A DNA stretch of 64,000 bases from Actinacidiphila glaucinigra. GTDB taxonomy: Bacteria; Actinomycetota; Actinomycetes; Streptomycetales; Streptomycetaceae. Positions 17,388-26,900 of this stretch are shown piece by piece (position 1 is the first letter of the stretch; the number at the start of each line of letters is the position of its first letter). The stretch covers positions 62,001 through 126,000 of the forward strand of contig NZ_FZOF01000008.1 in NCBI RefSeq assembly GCF_900188405.1, read 5' to 3'. A program made the translations under genes and the position numbers. Under the pieces are notes generated by a model, which was given only the letters and a program-made list of their open reading frames with translations, was not told the DNA's origin and did not search any database.

Positions 17388-19865
17388 TCAGCGCAGGGCC
17401 CGCTCCACCTGGTCGGCGACCTCGGCCGCGCGTACGTCGGGGAGCGGAGCGCCGGCGGTGTCGGTGACGTAGAACGCGTCCACCGCGTTGGCGCCGAGCG
17501 TACTGATGCGGGCGGACCTGACGTTCACGCCGGTGGACTCCAGGGCCCGGCCGATGCGGTGCAGCAGCCCCGGGGCGTCGTGGGCGCGGACCTCGATGAC
17601 GGTCGCGGCGGTGGAGCTGCCGGGGGCGACGGTGACCCTGGGCGGCGGGGAGGAGACCCCGCGGCGGCGGGGATGGGCGGACTCGCGCTCCGCCAGCCGG
17701 GACTCGATGTCGAGGGAGCCCGCGAAGGCCCGGGCGAAGTCGTTGCGCAGCCGTGCCGCCTCGGGCAGCGAGCCGTACTGGGCGGCCACCCGCCAGCGCA
17801 GGAGGGTCACCGGGCCGTCGCCGATGGGGTCGACCGTGCGCAGGTCGGCGGCGCGGACGGTGAGCCGGTGCAGGGCGAGCACGCCAGCCGCCGCGGCGAG
17901 CAGCCCGGGGCGGTCGGGAACGGCGAGCAGCAGTTCCACGCCGACGGGCTCGGGTTCGTCGTCCGCGGTCCGCGGGGCGGTGCCGTCGGGGTCGGGTTCG
18001 GCGTGGGCGCGCAGCGCGATGACCGGGCCCCCGGTGCGAGCCGACTCGACGGCCAGGCGCTCCTCCTCGGCGGTGGGCTCGCGGTCGGCCTGCTCGGGCA
18101 CCGCCCCGCTCGCCAGGACGGCGGCGACCCGCTTGACCAGGTCGCCGACGAGCGAGGACCGCCACGCGCTCCAGGCCGCGGGGCCGGTGGCGAGGGCGTC
18201 CGCCTCGGTCAGCGCGTGCAGCAGTTCCAGCGTCTCGGAGTCGCGGACGGCGTCGGCGACGCTCTGCACGGTGGCGGGGTCGTCCAGGTCGCGCCGGGTC
18301 GCGGTCTCGATCAGCAGCAGGTGGTGGCGGACGAGCAGGGCCAGCGTCTCCACGTCGGCGCGGCCGAAGCCGAAGCGGGCCGCGACGTCGCGGGCGATGA
18401 CCTCGCCGGCCTCGGAGTGGTCACCGGGCCAGCCCTTGCCGATGTCGTGCAGCAGGGCGGCGATGAGCAGGAGGTCGGGACGGCCGACCCGGCGGGTCAG
18501 GCGCGAGGCGCGCACCGCGCACTCGATGAGGTGCCGGTCGACGGTCCAGATGTGCACGGCGTTGCGCTGCGGGCGGCAGCGGACCCGCTCCCAGTCGGGG
18601 AGCAGCCGGGTGATCATGCCCTCGGCCTCCAGGGCCTCCCACACCGGCACGGTGGACTCCCCCGCGCCCAGCAGCGTGACGAGCTGTTCGCGGGCCTCGG
18701 CGGGCCACGGCACCGGCAGCGGCCGGGTCGCCTGGGCCACGCCCAGCCGGCGGACCGCGTGCAGCGACAGCGGTACGCCGTGCTCGGCCGCCGCCGCGGC
18801 CGCGCGCAGCGGCAGCACCGGGTCGCGCTCGGGCCTGGCCGTGAGGGCGAGGACGGCCTCGCCCTCGTGCTCCACGACGCCCTCGGCGAGCGGGGTGCGC
18901 TCGGGCGCGTTCGCCTGATCGGGACGGGAGCGGCCGAGCAGCCCGCGCCTGCGGGGCCTCGACTGGCGGGAGCGCAGGACCCGGGCGACCTCGCGCCAGG
19001 TGACGTCGAAGGCGTAGCCGACGGTCCGGGCGGCCTCGTACACCTGGCGCAGCAGCGCGTCGGCGTCCAGCAGGCCGAGTGCGCCGGCCACCTGGTCCTG
19101 CTCCTGCAGGGCCAGCCGGTCGGTGGCGCGGCCGGTCACCAGGTGGAGCGCGTCCCGGGCGTCGAGCAGCCGGGTGCGGGCGTCCTCCAGTCCCTCGCGG
19201 GGCGCGTCGGCGAGCCAGGAGGCGGCGACGGCGCGCAGGGCGGTGGCGTCGCGCAGGCCGCCGCGGGCCTCCTTGAGGTCGGGCTCCAGCAGGTACGAGA
19301 GCTCGCCGTGGCGTTCGGCGCGCTCCAGGCACAGCTCGTGGAGCGCGGGGAGCCGCTTGGGGGCCTGGTTTCGCCAGTCGGCGAGGACGGCGGTGCGCAG
19401 GGACGCGGTGAGGGCGGTGTCCCCGGCGATGTGGCGGGCGTCGAGGAGGCCGAGCTGGACCTTGAGGTCCTCGGCGGCGGTCTTGCGGGCCTCGACCGGG
19501 GTGCGGACGGAGTGGTCGAGGGCGACGCCCAGGTCCCAGACCGGGTACCAGATCCCGTCGGCGAGGCCGGCGACGTCCGCGGGGCCGGCCGAGCCGTCGT
19601 GGAGCAGCAGCAGGTCGAGATCGCTGCGCGGGGAGAGCTCGCCCCTGCCGTAGCCGCCGACGGCGACCAGGGACCAGCCCCTGGTCCCGGTCCGGTCGGC
19701 CGCGCCGCGGGCGAGGTCGGCGAGCCATGTGTCGGTGAGGGCGGCCAGCGCCTTGCGCCGCGGCGGCCCGGACGGGCCCTCGCCGTTCAGGAGGGCCAGC
19801 CGGGCCGCCGCATAGCCTGCAGGGGCGTGTCCGTCGCGGGCTTTCGCGTCGACGTTCTCCGTCAC
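17388..19865 (-). CDS. glnD: PII nucleotidyltransferase GlnD
   Basis: An 826-residue GlnD homologue. The nucleotidyltransferase site is VAVGGYGRGELSPRSDLDLL with its G-x-G and D-x-D residues; a HD-type domain follows (LLHDIGKGWPGDHSEAGEVI), and the C-terminus carries two ACT-like segments (PDRPGLLAAAAGVLALHRL and DAPGLLHRIGRALESTGV). In S. coelicolor GlnD adenylylates GlnK rather than uridylylating it. The start is the GTG at 19865, behind GGAG at about six bases. It is the last gene of amtB-glnK-glnD. Confidence 0.96.
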   Translation of the reverse strand: MTENVDAKARDGHAPAGYAAARLALLNGEGPSGPPRRKALAALTDTWLADLARGAADRTGTRGWSLVAVGGYGRGELSPRSDLDLLLLHDGSAGPADVAGLADGIWYPVWDLGVALDHSVRTPVEARKTAAEDLKVQLGLLDARHIAGDTALTASLRTAVLADWRNQAPKRLPALHELCLERAERHGELSYLLEPDLKEARGGLRDATALRAVAASWLADAPREGLEDARTRLLDARDALHLVTGRATDRLALQEQDQVAGALGLLDADALLRQVYEAARTVGYAFDVTWREVARVLRSRQSRPRRRGLLGRSRPDQANAPERTPLAEGVVEHEGEAVLALTARPERDPVLPLRAAAAAAEHGVPLSLHAVRRLGVAQATRPLPVPWPAEAREQLVTLLGAGESTVPVWEALEAEGMITRLLPDWERVRCRPQRNAVHIWTVDRHLIECAVRASRLTRRVGRPDLLLIAALLHDIGKGWPGDHSEAGEVIARDVAARFGFGRADVETLALLVRHHLLLIETATRRDLDDPATVQSVADAVRDSETLELLHALTEADALATGPAAWSAWRSSLVGDLVKRVAAVLASGAVPEQADREPTAEEERLAVESARTGGPVIALRAHAEPDPDGTAPRTADDEPEPVGVELLLAVPDRPGLLAAAAGVLALHRLTVRAADLRTVDPIGDGPVTLLRWRVAAQYGSLPEAARLRNDFARAFAGSLDIESRLAERESAHPRRRGVSSPPPRVTVAPGSSTAATVIEVRAHDAPGLLHRIGRALESTGVNVRSARISTLGANAVDAFYVTDTAGAPLPDVRAAEVADQVERALR

Positions 19866-19956
19866 ACTGTCTCCAGTCGCAGGCCGTGCGGTGGAACTGC
19901 TCGGGTTCGGTGGTGCGAAGGGGCGCGGCCGGAGTCCCGGCCGCGCCCCCGCGTCC

Positions 19957-21650
<1,694 letters not shown>

Positions 21651-21754
21651 CGGCGTCTCCTCGTCATCCGAACGGCCCGTGCGGGATGCGGGCTCGGTGG
21701 GCCGGTTTTCGCCATGAGGTTGTCCCAGCCGGGTTTCCGTCGACGCCATCGGGT

Positions 21755-21790
21755 GTTTCGTCACCGTGACGAAGAAGTCGTCCGTGTTAC
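21755..21790 (-). promoter_or_regulatory. GlnR-type binding site upstream of amtB
   Basis: On the minus strand this reads GTAAC-n6-GACTT, four bases, then GTCAC-n6-GAAAC. The second half matches the GlnR consensus gTnAC-n6-GaAAc exactly; the first half matches in GTAAC and diverges in its second element. It sits 105 bases before the amtB start. GlnR control of amtB-glnK-glnD is established in S. coelicolor. Confidence 0.75.
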
Positions 21791-22043
21791 GTCGCGATGA
21801 ACCGCCGCCCCAGCGGGCGCCGCCATGACGACGCCCTCATGACGCCACGACCCCTCGGACGGGCCGACGAGCTGTATACGTGCCGCACGGGCCGGGGTGT
21901 ACAAACCTCGCCACGCCGTCGAGGGGACGCGCCGGTGAACGAGGACCGGCCGCGGCGAGCCACCCGGTTGACCTGGCATGGGGGAGCCGAGTCGGGCTGT
22001 CGGGATGGCCGGCCGCGGCCGGGGTGCGGGGCGGACCGCCGGA
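21791..22043. other. Gap between amtB promoter and nsdA
   Basis: Together with 21651-21754 this makes 393 bases without a gene. Apart from the GlnR site I see a GTATAC/GTGTAC pair of short motifs near 21871-21905 and a 14-base self-complementary CCGGCCGCGGCCGG at 22009-22022, 22 bases past the nsdA stop, which may act as its terminator. No RNA gene is recognisable. Confidence 0.4.
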
Positions 22044-23492
22044 TCAGGCGGTCTCGGCGACCTCGGGGAGGTCGGCGGCGAGGCGCTCGCTGAGCTGGGC
22101 GACCTCGGCGACCTTTCCGAAGTCGCGCAGGGCGCTGTCGGCGGTCTTGCGGATGCGGGTGTTCACCCGCTCGGAGCGCACGTGCTTGGCGACGTCGATC
22201 GCCTGGACGGTGAGCCCCGCGGCCTCCTCCGGGCTGCGCTGCAGCAGATGCACGGTGGCCATGCCGATCAGGTTGAGGGCGTAGGCGCGCTGGTGGACGC
22301 TGTCCTGCGCGAACAGGTCGACGGCCCGCTGCATCACCGGGTGGGCCAGCGAGGCGTACGTGGGGCTGCGGCCGGCCACGTATGCCAGGTCACGGTAGGA
22401 GTGGGCGTTCTCGGCGTTGAGCTCGGCCTCGTTGAAGAAGCTGATCCAGTCCGGGTCCTCGGCGGGCCGGGAATCGGTGTAGGAGTCCTCCGCCATCCGC
22501 ACGGCGCGGTGGCATTTGCTGACCTGACCCATGTTGGCGTAGGCGCGGGCCTCCATCGCGTACAGCATCGCCTGGGTGGTGGCGCTCGCGCTGTCCCTGC
22601 TGCCGTACTGCGCCAGGTGGATGAGTTCCAGTGCGTCGTCGGGCCGGTCCAGGTGGATCATCTGGCGGCTCATGCTGGACAGGACGAAGGCTCCGAGCGG
22701 GCGGTCGTCGGCCTCCTTTGCCGCGTGCAGGGCCAGGACCAGGTACTTCTGCGCGGTGGGGTGCAGGCCGACGTCGTACGACATCCAGCCGGCGAGCGCC
22801 GCAAGCTCGGCGGTGACGCGGTAGAGCCGCCTGGCGACGGAGTGCGGATGGGACTCCTGGAGCAGGTCGGTGACCTCGTGCAGCTGGCCGACCACCGCCT
22901 TGCGGCGCAGGCCGCCGCCGCACTGGTTGTCCCACTGCCGGAACATCACCGTGGTGGCCTCCAGCAGCTCCAGCTCGGGCTCGGAGAGCCGGGCCCTGAC
23001 GCGGGAGTCGCGAGGCGGCGGGATGTCGGGGCCGGACGCGGGGGTGGGCACCAGCCAGCGCTGCATCGGCTCGACGAGGGCGGGGCCGGCGGCCAGCGCC
23101 AGGGAGGTCCCGAGGAAGCCGCGGCGGCCGAGCATCAGGTCGCTGCGGGAGAACTCGTTGATCATCTGGACCGTCTGCGGCCCCGCCCACGGCAGGTCCA
23201 CTCCGGTCGAGGCGGGCGGCTGGTGGGCGGGACGCAGCCCCAGGTCCTCTACCGGGACGACGGTGCCGAAGCGTTCGGAGAACAGCTCGGACAGGATCCG
23301 CGGGATCGGTTCCCGCGGCTGCTCGCCGTCCAGCCAGCGGCGCACCCGCGAGGTGTCCGTGCTGACGTGCAGCGCCCCCATCTGGCGCGCTCTGCGGTTC
23401 ACCTGACGGGCGAGTTCGCCCTTGGACCAGCCACTGCGCACAAACCAAGAGGTCAACTGCGCGTTGGGCTGCTTGTCCTGTGTGCCGCCCAC
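22044..23492 (-). CDS. nsdA: NsdA, TPR-like negative regulator of differentiation
   Basis: A 482-residue cytoplasmic protein. The first 90 residues resemble an HTH segment (SWFVRSGWSKGELARQVNRR ... RVRRWLDGEQPREP), followed by a hydrophobic patch (RRGFLGTSLALAAGPAL) and a long array of helical TPR-like repeats. The order beside amtB matches S. coelicolor nsdA, whose loss increases antibiotic production and sporulation. The start is the GTG at 23492 (VGGTQDKQPNAQL), preceded by GGGGGC. It is monocistronic on the minus strand. Confidence 0.9.
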   Translation of the reverse strand: MGGTQDKQPNAQLTSWFVRSGWSKGELARQVNRRARQMGALHVSTDTSRVRRWLDGEQPREPIPRILSELFSERFGTVVPVEDLGLRPAHQPPASTGVDLPWAGPQTVQMINEFSRSDLMLGRRGFLGTSLALAAGPALVEPMQRWLVPTPASGPDIPPPRDSRVRARLSEPELELLEATTVMFRQWDNQCGGGLRRKAVVGQLHEVTDLLQESHPHSVARRLYRVTAELAALAGWMSYDVGLHPTAQKYLVLALHAAKEADDRPLGAFVLSSMSRQMIHLDRPDDALELIHLAQYGSRDSASATTQAMLYAMEARAYANMGQVSKCHRAVRMAEDSYTDSRPAEDPDWISFFNEAELNAENAHSYRDLAYVAGRSPTYASLAHPVMQRAVDLFAQDSVHQRAYALNLIGMATVHLLQRSPEEAAGLTVQAIDVAKHVRSERVNTRIRKTADSALRDFGKVAEVAQLSERLAADLPEVAETA

Positions 23493-23791
23493 CGTGACGC
23501 CCCCATTCCGTCGCCCAACACCTCCGGGGATGAGGGCCGTTGCCTGCCTGGCCCCCATGTGCCTCAGTGTCCTACGAGTCTTGCCTCCGGCATACCCGCC
23601 GGCCCGCACACTTCCGGGGCTTGCAAACCGAAAGTAATCCTACGATCACCCATCCGGCGATGCCTGCAGCGAAAACGCCACCATTCGCCACCCCTTCGAA
23701 TGAACTACATGTGCACGCGGAGCGATTCACTTGACACATGCCGATCAGGCACGGGCGTAACCATCGGCAACTGCGACCCGTTGGGGGTGTC
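23493..23791. promoter_or_regulatory. Divergent promoter region of nsdA and the primase-like gene
   Basis: This 299-base region separates two divergent starts. It is richer in A and T than its surroundings around 23625-23740 and contains TTGACA at 23731-23736 on the plus strand, a perfect -35 element, but I find no good -10 at 17-18 bases. It presumably holds both promoters. Confidence 0.45.
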
Positions 23792-24466
23792 ATGGGCTTC
23801 ACGATCGGCAGCATGCGGGAGATGCGACACATCCGCTCCGGCGCGCGCCGCCGGACGCACGCCTCGGCGTGCACCACCGTGGCGGAGTACACCGGGTTGT
23901 GCGGATGGGCGGTGGCGCCGGGTGCGCGCGCCACGCGCGGGGGCGGCCAGTGCTCCTGCGGTGACCCGGGGTGCGAGGCGCCGGGCGCCCACGCACTGGA
24001 GTTCGCCGGCGAGGTGCCGGCCGGGGCGACCCTCGAGGAGGCCGTGGCCGCCTGGGAGCGCGTGCCGGGCGCGGCGCTGATGCTTCCCGTGGGGCGCACC
24101 TTCGACGTGATCGACGTGGCGGAACGATCCGGCGTACGCGCTCTGGTGCGCCTGGAGCGGATGGGGCTGCGTCTCGGCCCGGTCGTCGCCACCCCGGACG
24201 GCAGGGCGCAGTTCTTCGTCGCGCCGGGTGCCGCCGCCGAGCTCCCGCATCTGCTGTACCGGATGGGCTGGGACGACGCCGACCTCGACCTGCGCTGCCT
24301 CGGGCCGGGCGACCATGTGACGGCTCCCCCCTCCGACCTCGGCGGCCTCGGCGCGGTCCGCTGGCTGCGGCCGCCGGCGCTGGACGCCGCCCGCCAGCCC
24401 CCGGAGGCCCGGCTGCTGCTCGGCACGCTGGCGTACGTCTGCCACCGCGACCGCGCGTACGCGTGA
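23792..24466 (+). CDS. Small bifunctional DNA primase/polymerase-like (prim-pol N-terminal) protein
   Basis: A 224-residue protein of the actinobacterial group annotated as bifunctional DNA primase/polymerase N-terminal. It shows [13 protein letters not shown], then a cysteine motif [20 protein letters not shown], then [19 protein letters not shown] full helicase or primase C-terminal domain is absent and I do not see the complete catalytic DxD set, so enzymatic activity is doubtful. The ATG at 23792 has GGGGG five bases upstream. It is divergent from nsdA and convergent with ftsY. Confidence 0.75.
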   Translation: MGFTIGSMREMRHIRSGARRRTHASACTTVAEYTGLCGWAVAPGARATRGGGQCSCGDPGCEAPGAHALEFAGEVPAGATLEEAVAAWERVPGAALMLPVGRTFDVIDVAERSGVRALVRLERMGLRLGPVVATPDGRAQFFVAPGAAAELPHLLYRMGWDDADLDLRCLGPGDHVTAPPSDLGGLGAVRWLRPPALDAARQPPEARLLLGTLAYVCHRDRAYA

Positions 24467-24477
24467 GCACGTGAGCA

Positions 24478-24519
24478 ACGGGCAAGGGGCGCACTCCCGG
24501 GAGTGCGCCCCTTGCCCGT
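24478..24519. terminator. Perfect 42-base palindrome between convergent primase-like gene and ftsY
   Basis: The arm ACGGGCAAGGGGCGCACTCCC (24478-24498) is followed at once by its exact complement (24499-24519). In RNA it gives an 18-21 base-pair stem from either strand. It starts 12 bases after the primase-like stop and ends 42 bases before the ftsY stop, so it should end both transcripts. Confidence 0.88.
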
Positions 24520-24561
24520 CTGTCGGCTCGTCCGCTTGTCCGCTTCCGCGGATGCCGTCGG

Positions 24562-25788
24562 CTACGAGCCGATCAGCGCGTCCACGAAGGCCTCGGGCTC
24601 GAACGGCGCGAGGTCGTCCGCTCCCTCGCCCAGGCCGATCAGTTTGACCGGGACGCCCAGCTCGCGCTGGACGGCGACGACGATGCCGCCCTTGGCGGTG
24701 CCGTCGAGCTTGGTGAGCACGATGCCGGTGATGTCGACGACCTCGGCGAAGACCCGGGCCTGCACCAGGCCGTTCTGGCCCGTCGTGGCGTCCAGGACGA
24801 GCAGGACCTCGTCCACCGGGCCGTGCTTCTCCACGACGCGCTTGACCTTGCCGAGCTCGTCCATCAGGCCGGTCTTGGTGTGCAGCCGGCCGGCGGTGTC
24901 GATGAGCACGACGTCCGCGCCCTCGGCGATGCCCTCCTTGACCGCGTCGAAGGCGACCGACGCCGGGTCGCCGCCCTCGGGCCCGCGCACGGTCCGGGCG
25001 CCGACCCGCTCGCCCCAGGTCTGCAGCTGGTCCGCGGCCGCGGCACGGAAGGTGTCGGCGGCGCCCAGCACGACGCTGCGGCCGTCGGCCACCAGGACCC
25101 GGGCGAGCTTGCCGGTGGTGGTGGTCTTGCCGGTGCCGTTGACGCCGACGACCATCAGCACGGCCGGCTGGTCGGCACCGTCCGCGTTCGGCAGCCCGTC
25201 CGTGTGGAGCGTGCGGTCCAGGTCCGTGCGGACCAGGGTCAGCAGTTCCTCGCGCAGCAGCTGCCGCAGGTCCGCGGGGCTGCGGGTGCCGAGCACCTTC
25301 ACCCGGGTGCGCAGCCGCTCCACCAGCTCCTGGGTGGGGGCGACACCGACGTCCGCGGTGAGCAGGGTGTCCTCGACCTCCTCCCAGGTGTCCTCGTCGA
25401 GGTGCTCGCGCGAGAGCAGGGTGAGCAGCCCCTTGCCGAGCGCGTTCTGCGAGCGCGAGAGGCGGGAGCGCAGCCGCACCAGGCGGCCGGCGGTGGGCTC
25501 GGGCTGCTCGATCTCGGGGGCGGCCGGGCGCTCCTCGACGAGGACGCCGCCTGCGGAGGCGTCTTCCGACTCGGGGAGCTCGACCTCTTCGATGGTCCGG
25601 CGGGGTTCGTCCCGCGGGGCCTCGGCCTCGTCGCCGATGTGCGGTTCGGCGGGGGGCGCGGTGATCGTCGGCTGCTCGGTGGGCGGCGCGGGGGGCAGCT
25701 GCTTCCTGCGGCGGCTGCCCACCACCAGCCCGCCGGCCGCCAGGATCACGACCAGGGCGATGACTACGGCAAGAATGACGGTTTCCAT
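24562..25788 (-). CDS. ftsY: SRP receptor FtsY
   Basis: A 408-residue SRP receptor GTPase. The N-terminus ([20 protein letters not shown]) is a membrane anchor, which actinobacterial FtsY has and enteric FtsY lacks. An acidic Pro/Glu-rich linker (about residues 35-95) leads to the N domain and the G domain with [34 protein letters not shown] and [15 protein letters not shown]. Start at the ATG at 25788. It partners with Ffh, encoded 7 kb away. Confidence 0.97.
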   Translation of the reverse strand: METVILAVVIALVVILAAGGLVVGSRRRKQLPPAPPTEQPTITAPPAEPHIGDEAEAPRDEPRRTIEEVELPESEDASAGGVLVEERPAAPEIEQPEPTAGRLVRLRSRLSRSQNALGKGLLTLLSREHLDEDTWEEVEDTLLTADVGVAPTQELVERLRTRVKVLGTRSPADLRQLLREELLTLVRTDLDRTLHTDGLPNADGADQPAVLMVVGVNGTGKTTTTGKLARVLVADGRSVVLGAADTFRAAAADQLQTWGERVGARTVRGPEGGDPASVAFDAVKEGIAEGADVVLIDTAGRLHTKTGLMDELGKVKRVVEKHGPVDEVLLVLDATTGQNGLVQARVFAEVVDITGIVLTKLDGTAKGGIVVAVQRELGVPVKLIGLGEGADDLAPFEPEAFVDALIGS

Positions 25789-25855
25789 AACCCGTCCAGT
25801 ATCGGTCACGCGGCCCGCCCTCCCGGGAGCCACCCGGCGGGCGTCCGCGACTCTG

Positions 25856-25879
25856 TTAATCTGACGGTTCGTCAGCTAA
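25856..25879. promoter_or_regulatory. Operator-like palindrome upstream of the LLM oxidoreductase gene
   Basis: CTGACG-GTT-CGTCAG (25861-25875) is a perfect six-base inverted repeat, flanked by TTAAT on the left and CTAA on the right so that the outer bases also pair. It ends ten bases before the ATG at 25889, where a bound repressor would block initiation. The shape is typical of TetR-family operators, but the protein is not identified here. Confidence 0.7.
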
Positions 25880-25888
25880 CGTCGGCGC

Positions 25889-26878
25889 ATGCCCGCCACT
25901 GTCGTACGCTTCAACCTCGTCGACCCCGCGGCCTCGCCCGGGCCGCTGAGCCACCGCTACCGGGCGGCCCTGGAAATGGCCGCGTACGCCGACGAGCACG
26001 GCGTCGCCACCCTCCAGACCGAGGAGCACCACGGCTCCCCCGACGGCTGGCTGCCCTCGCCCCTCACCTTCGCGGGGGCCGCCCTCGGCGCGACCCGCCG
26101 GATCGCGGTCACCGTCTCCGCCCTGATCGGACCGCTGTACGACCCGCTGCGGCTGGCGGAGGACCTCGCCGTGCTCGACCACGTCGGCGGCGGACGGCTG
26201 GTCACCGTCGCCGGCATCGGCTACCGCCCGGAGGAGTACGCGGCCCTCGGGGTCGACTGGCACCGGCGCGGCGCCCTCCAGGACGAACTGCTGGACACCC
26301 TCCTGAAGGCCTGGACCGGTGAGCCCTTCGAATTCCGCGGCCGGACCGTCCGGGTCACGCCCCGCCCCCACAGCTCCCCGCACCCGCTGCTGATCGTCGG
26401 CGGCAGCTCGCGCGCCGCGGCGCGCCGGGCGGCGCGGTTCGGACTGCCGTTCTTCCCCAGCGCCCATCTGCCGGAGCTGGAGACCTACTACCGGGAGCAG
26501 CTCGCCGAGCACGGCACGGAGGGCTGGTGCCTGATGCCCCCGCCGCAGGTGCCGCTGCTCCACCTGTCCGAGGACCCCGACCGCACCTGGACCGAGTACG
26601 GGCGGCACCTGTTCCACGAGGCGGCCACCTACGCCTCGTGGCAGTCCGCCGGCATCCGCTCGGCGGTGCGCTCCACGGCGGCCTCCCCGGAGGAACTGCG
26701 CCGCGAGGGCGTCTACCGCGTGGTCACCCCCGACGAGTGCGTCGCCTTCGCGGAGGCGGCCACCGACCCGGCCGCCGCCCTCGTGCTGCACCCGCTGTGC
26801 GGGGGGATGCCGGTCGAGGAGGGCTGGCGGAGCCTGCGCCTGTTCGCGGAGCAGGTGCTGCCCCGGCTCAAGGAATGA
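25889..26878 (+). CDS. LLM-class flavin-dependent oxidoreductase
   Basis: A 329-residue luciferase-like (TIM-barrel) oxidoreductase using FMN or F420. Family marks are TLQTEEHHGSPDGWLPSPLTFAG, PLYDPLRLAEDLAVLDHVGGGRL and GIGYRPEEYAALGVDWHRRG near residue 115, then PHPLLIVGGSSRAAARRAAR. The substrate is unknown. It is divergent from ftsY with a palindromic operator just before its start, so it is probably inducible. Its stop is nearly in contact with that of smc. A cofC gene for F420 synthesis is in the window but not linked. Confidence 0.9.
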   Translation: MPATVVRFNLVDPAASPGPLSHRYRAALEMAAYADEHGVATLQTEEHHGSPDGWLPSPLTFAGAALGATRRIAVTVSALIGPLYDPLRLAEDLAVLDHVGGGRLVTVAGIGYRPEEYAALGVDWHRRGALQDELLDTLLKAWTGEPFEFRGRTVRVTPRPHSSPHPLLIVGGSSRAAARRAARFGLPFFPSAHLPELETYYREQLAEHGTEGWCLMPPPQVPLLHLSEDPDRTWTEYGRHLFHEAATYASWQSAGIRSAVRSTAASPEELRREGVYRVVTPDECVAFAEAATDPAAALVLHPLCGGMPVEEGWRSLRLFAEQVLPRLKE

Positions 26879-26900
26879 CCCGGCCCGGCCGGGCCGGTCA
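26876..26900. terminator. Hairpin built from the facing stops of the LLM gene and smc
   Basis: The 19 bases between the two convergent genes and both TGA stop codons form one hairpin: TGACC-CGGCCCGG against CCGGGCCG-GTCA with a single bulged base. The two stop codons are at the foot of the stem. It probably serves as a bidirectional terminator. Confidence 0.7.
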
